Part shown: in pieces, positions 60,901 through 64,000 of the stretch
Numbering within the stretch: position 1 is the stretch's first letter
Layout of the letters: every line of letters starts with the position of its first letter
Source of the DNA: Candidatus Gastranaerophilales bacterium
GTDB taxonomy: Bacteria; Cyanobacteriota; Vampirovibrionia; Gastranaerophilales; Gastranaerophilaceae
DNA length: 64,000 nt
Assembly (NCBI GenBank): GCA_900769355.1
Contig: CAAGGG010000031.1
Location: 1 to 64,000 of the forward strand
Reading direction: 5' to 3'
Program-made: the position numbers and the translations under genes
Notes under the pieces: model-generated
What the model saw: the letters and a program-made list of their open reading frames with translations, nothing else
The model's database searches: none
What the model was told of the DNA's origin: nothing

Positions 60901-61446
60901 ATGAACACATTATCAGCAGAAAATAGTTTAGTTTTAATTATTGATATTCAAGAAAGACTTGTTGCTGCATTAGAAAAAAATGTTATCGTTGAAAATGCAG
61001 TAAAAATTGCGAGTGCCGCAAAGTCATTGGAAATTCCTGTATTGTTGACAGAACAATATCCAAAAGGTTTGGGACATACTGTTCCGGAGCTTCAAGCTGT
61101 TTTGCCGGAAGGTAGCGAAGTTGTAGAAAAGACATATTTTAATGCTTTGTTAGAAGATGGAATGTTGGATAAAATCAAGGCATTTGGCAGAAAACAAGTT
61201 GTAATTTTTGGTATTGAAACTCATATTTGTGTTCATCAAACAGCTGCAGCATTGATTGAAGCAGGTTTTGATGTATATGTTATTAAAGATGCTTGTGCAA
61301 GTCGTAATAAATACGAATTTAAACAAGGTATTGAAGCTATGGTTGCAAACGGTGTTAAACCTTCTTGTGTTGAGATCGCTTTGTTTGAATGGTTGAAAGG
61401 AGCTAAAAATCCTAAGTTTAAGGAAGTTCAAGCTTTGATTAAATAG
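60901..61446 (+). CDS. Isochorismatase-family cysteine hydrolase
   Basis: This 181-aa cytoplasmic hydrolase of the YcaC/nicotinamidase superfamily has the triad D15 (LIIDIQERL), K77 (EKTYFNAL) and C110 (GIETHICVHQTA, with the cis-peptide before the Cys). The substrate is unknown; YcaC-like members cleave amides or related bonds. AAGGAG precedes the ATG. It is the last gene of the transketolase-ftsEX operon, 9 bp after the receiver protein. Confidence 0.92.
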   Translation: MNTLSAENSLVLIIDIQERLVAALEKNVIVENAVKIASAAKSLEIPVLLTEQYPKGLGHTVPELQAVLPEGSEVVEKTYFNALLEDGMLDKIKAFGRKQVVIFGIETHICVHQTAAALIEAGFDVYVIKDACASRNKYEFKQGIEAMVANGVKPSCVEIALFEWLKGAKNPKFKEVQALIK

Positions 61447-61474
61447 ATTAGTTTTACAGTTATGGCGGCTTTAT

Positions 61475-61539
61475 TTTACAATAAAGTCGCTACAATTGTA
61501 TAATACAGACTTGTTTTTTATTTTAGAATATGTTATAAT
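61475..61539 (+). promoter_or_regulatory. Two tandem promoters of the 240-aa membrane protein gene
   Basis: TTTACA-18-TATAAT (61475-61504) and TTGTTT-17-TATAAT (61511-61539) follow one another. The first -35 lies in the loop of a 10-bp hairpin at 61465-61490, which has no T run after it and is at best a weak terminator. Confidence 0.6.
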
Positions 61540-61620
61540 AAAAAAGTCGAAAGATTCACGAATAATCGTCGTTTTGAGGAAATAATTATCCGATGTTAAT
61601 TTTTTGAGAGGAGTTTAGAG

Positions 61621-62343
61621 ATGGCATCAATAAAAGACGCATTTGAAGAGTCAATGCAAGATAAACACGCAATTTGGAAATATGCAATTTTTGCAGTTCC
61701 AGTTTATTTTTGTGTGCAATTGTATTTGGACGGTGCGTGGGGCGGTTTTTGGACGCTTGCCATTCCGACTTATTTCTTGTTATTTGGCTTTTTAGCAGAA
61801 TGTACGGCAAATGTCAGAAACGGTAAAGACTCTATTTTACCGACTTTTAATATATTTAAACTCTTTTGGAGTGGAATTAAAGGGACAGTTGCGTTAGGCC
61901 CATCAATTGCGATTAATTGCTTTTTAGCGTCATATATTGCCGGTTTATTGCCTAATTTTTTAGTAGAACCAAAAACTTGTGCAATTTTTCAAGGAATTGT
62001 GTGGGCTTTATTTGGTGCAGTAATTTTGACCGGGTATTTGTGTTATGCCAAAAGCTTCAAAATTTTAGATGCATACAACTTAAAAGTAATTTCAGAATCG
62101 TGCGTTGATATTCTTGTTGCGGTTTTGTTTATGCTTCCTCAAGTTGCAATCGCAAATGCGCTTTTACTTGTTCCTGTTTCTTATTTAATTTGGGTTTTTA
62201 TTGGAATTCCTCACCCTGTAGCAATTTACTATTGGTGCGCAGTTGGAATTTTTAATTTGGCTATGTGTGGACATTATCTTGCACAAGTTGATTATGAGAC
62301 AATTGGGACCAGAGAAAACGAACAAAAAGATAAGATATTATAA
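61621..62343 (+). CDS. Polytopic membrane protein, unknown
   Basis: This 240-aa protein has six hydrophobic segments, a charged N terminus (MASIKDAFEESMQDKHAIW) and a polar C-terminal tail. The alternation of paired helices resembles DUF4013-type membrane proteins, but I am not certain. GAGGAG precedes the ATG, after a ~75-nt leader from the nearest promoter. Its stop codon is one base from the end of the converging uvrB gene, with no terminator between. Confidence 0.75.
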   Translation: MASIKDAFEESMQDKHAIWKYAIFAVPVYFCVQLYLDGAWGGFWTLAIPTYFLLFGFLAECTANVRNGKDSILPTFNIFKLFWSGIKGTVALGPSIAINCFLASYIAGLLPNFLVEPKTCAIFQGIVWALFGAVILTGYLCYAKSFKILDAYNLKVISESCVDILVAVLFMLPQVAIANALLLVPVSYLIWVFIGIPHPVAIYYWCAVGIFNLAMCGHYLAQVDYETIGTRENEQKDKIL

Positions 62344-62344
62344 T

Positions 62345-64000
62345 TTACTTGTCGTTGAGCATTTCACGTAATTTTTTAAGCTTATCTCTAATCTCAGCAG
62401 CACGTTCAAAATCAAGAGTTTTTGCGGATTTGTGCATTTCTTTTTCAAGTTTATCAATAAGTTTTGGTAAATCTTTTTTCTCAATTCCCATATCAACCAT
62501 CTCTTCTGCAACAATATCTTCTAAATCACGATAACTTGCGACAAGTGAAAGCAAATTATTTTCGATAGGTTTTTTGATTGTTTGCGGAATAATACCGTAT
62601 TTTTGGTTGTATTCAAGTTGAATTTTTCGTCTACGATCTGTCTCAGAAATCGCTTTTTCCATTGAGTCAGTAATTTTATCTGCATACATAATTACTTCTC
62701 CACAGGCGTTTCGAGCAGCACGTCCGATTGTTTGTATTAAGCTTGTTTCAGAACGTAAAAATCCTTCTTTGTCAGCGTCCATAATTGCAACCAGTGAAAC
62801 TTCCGGAATATCAAGTCCTTCTCTGAGTAAGTTTACACCGATTAGTACATCAAATTCGCCTAAGCGCAAATCTCTAAGAATTTCAACTCGTTCAATTGAT
62901 TGTATTTCACTGTGCAAATAGCGAACTTTAATCCCTTCTTGTACAAAAAAGTCGGTCAAATCTTCTGCCATACGCTTTGTCAAAGTTGTAATCAAGACTC
63001 TTTCATTTTTGTCTGTACGTTTTTGTATTTCAACTTTTAAATCATTAATTTGAGTGTCAATCGGTCTAATAGAAATTTTTGGATCAACAAGTCCAGTTGG
63101 TCTGATAATTTGTTCAACCAGCTGTTCTGAGGTTTGTTTTTCAAATTCTCCAGGAGTGGCTGAAATATAGATTTTTTGATGAACTTTGTTAAAAAATTCT
63201 TCATTTTTTAGTGGTCTGTTGTCTTTTGCACAAGGCAGCCTGAACCCATATTCTATAAGAGTATTTTTTCTTGATGCGTCACCGTGATACATTCCTTTTA
63301 GCTGTGGAAGTGTAACGTGTGATTCATCAATAACAGTCAAAAAATCGCCTTGAAAATAGTCCAAAAGAGTTGCAGGTGCAGAGCCTGGAGAGCGACGTTC
63401 AATTATTCTTGAATAGTTTTCAATCCCCGAGCAGTAGCCCATTTCCTTAATCATTTCAATGTCATATTTTACACGCTGTTCAAGGCGTTGAGCCTCAACG
63501 AGTTTGTTTTCTTTTTTTAGCTCAACAAGTCTGTGTTGGAGTTCTTCTCTAATCATACTAATTGTTTCATCAACATTTTCGTCGTAAGAAATATAGTGAA
63601 CTGCAGGATAAATAACTACTTTGTTAGGTGTTTCTAAGATTTCGCCTGTTACGTTGTCTATTTTTACGATTTTTTCAATTTCGTCGCCAAAGAAGTAAAT
63701 TCGGGTGATAATCTTTTCATAAGCCGGCATAATTTCCACAATATCTCCTCGAACCCTAAATGTGGAACGTTCAAGAACAAGATCGTTTCTAGTATACTGA
63801 ATGGTTACAAGATGCTTGAGTAGCGCATCTCGCTCAATTTCATCTCCTACATTAAGTTCGACGGAGCCTTTAAAATAGTTTTCAGGAAGTCCCAAGCCAT
63901 AAATACAACTGACTGATGCGACAATAATTACGTCGTTCCTCTCGTATAAACACCTTGTAGCATTGTGGCGCAAACGGTCGATTTCTTCGTTAATTGATGC
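62345..64000 (-). CDS. uvrB: Excinuclease ABC subunit B (5' end outside the window)
   Basis: UvrB is the damage-verifying helicase-like subunit of nucleotide excision repair. The window holds the last ~551 residues, and the frame stays open to position 64000, so the N-terminal ~110 residues with Walker A lie beyond it. Visible are SVSCIYGLG, the beta-hairpin partner region, VIDESHVTLPQ, SATPG, GVNLLREGLDIPEVSLVAI, TIGRAARN and the C-terminal UVR domain (KLEKEMHKSAKTLDFERAAEIRD) that contacts UvrC. Confidence 0.96.
   Translation of the reverse strand, partial: ASINEEIDRLRHNATRCLYERNDVIIVASVSCIYGLGLPENYFKGSVELNVGDEIERDALLKHLVTIQYTRNDLVLERSTFRVRGDIVEIMPAYEKIITRIYFFGDEIEKIVKIDNVTGEILETPNKVVIYPAVHYISYDENVDETISMIREELQHRLVELKKENKLVEAQRLEQRVKYDIEMIKEMGYCSGIENYSRIIERRSPGSAPATLLDYFQGDFLTVIDESHVTLPQLKGMYHGDASRKNTLIEYGFRLPCAKDNRPLKNEEFFNKVHQKIYISATPGEFEKQTSEQLVEQIIRPTGLVDPKISIRPIDTQINDLKVEIQKRTDKNERVLITTLTKRMAEDLTDFFVQEGIKVRYLHSEIQSIERVEILRDLRLGEFDVLIGVNLLREGLDIPEVSLVAIMDADKEGFLRSETSLIQTIGRAARNACGEVIMYADKITDSMEKAISETDRRRKIQLEYNQKYGIIPQTIKKPIENNLLSLVASYRDLEDIVAEEMVDMGIEKKDLPKLIDKLEKEMHKSAKTLDFERAAEIRDKLKKLREMLNDK

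Noticed and set aside
61465..61490. Strong terminator after the isochorismatase gene
   Set aside because: The 10-bp hairpin is not followed by a T run and overlaps a promoter -35; it is at most a weak or regulatory hairpin.
1..64000. CRISPR arrays, tRNA genes, rRNA, insertion sequences, prophage
   Set aside because: I found no spaced direct repeats, no tRNA T-loop signatures in gaps, and no transposase or phage structural genes.

Overview
The window is AT-rich, gene-dense bacterial chromosome with no tRNA, rRNA, CRISPR array, transposase or phage gene that I can see. The gene content suggests a fermentative anaerobe with a diderm envelope. HydG points to [FeFe]-hydrogenase, superoxide reductase and ferritin to oxygen defence, AsmA to an outer membrane, and PilT plus a prepilin to type IV pili. 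Several lineage-specific families resemble proteins I associate with the non-photosynthetic gut sister group of cyanobacteria (Vampirovibrionia/Melainabacteria, order Gastranaerophilales). These include N/Q-rich N termini with an SFGK-type motif, and prepilins with an ATHVA...AFTLAEVLITLGIIG leader. The assignment is from memory and was not searched.

Layout. 0.2-8 kb: a large helical protein of unknown function (-), trpS (+), then glyQ and two coupled APC amino-acid permeases (-). 8-15.6 kb: a P-loop kinase, a repeat-like GC-richer block, an isocitrate dehydrogenase-type enzyme, two tandem glycine-zipper paralogues, a 57-aa gene found by eye, a uridine-kinase-like gene, an exported protein and trxB. 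15.7-24.1 kb: a compact minus-strand operon reading sigma factor, gcvPB (coupled), CoA-dehydratase-activase-like protein, membrane protein, miaA, AsmA. 24.3-29 kb: a universal stress protein, two sugar-type ABC permeases and an EF-hand protein. 29-32 kb: purA and a phosphodiester-glycosidase-domain protein with a structured leader. 32.4-39 kb: pilT, recO, a small membrane gene, clpB and a tandem GNAT-like pair. 39-43.7 kb: hydG, mnmA, glmU and a lineage-specific gene. 43.8-48.8 kb: a long-form SRP RNA, superoxide reductase with ferritin, and a histidine kinase/NarL regulator/anchored coiled-coil protein operon. 48.9-54.7 kb: two tandem lineage-specific membrane proteins, cca and rsmE. 54.8-57 kb: a prepilin gene split by a poly-G tract and a HEAT-repeat protein. 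57.1-64 kb: transketolase C-half, ftsE, ftsX, a receiver/degenerate-GGDEF protein, an isochorismatase, a membrane protein, and uvrB running off the right edge.

The most interesting signal is the prepilin at 54828. A strong promoter, a Shine-Dalgarno site and an ATG are followed by ten consecutive G residues. These put the ATG one base out of frame with an otherwise intact prepilin; 8 or 11 G would restore it, which is the layout of a phase-variable contingency gene. Its leader lies in a GC-richer segment sharing an exact 18-nt palindromic motif with an intergenic block at 8.7 kb, so a dispersed repeat appears to supply the leader peptide. Other unusual signals are two intergenic hairpins of four inverted GTGANNN heptads, a long Alu-domain-type SRP RNA, two genes whose promoters predict leaderless mRNA, and a short N-terminal motif shared by unrelated lineage-specific proteins.
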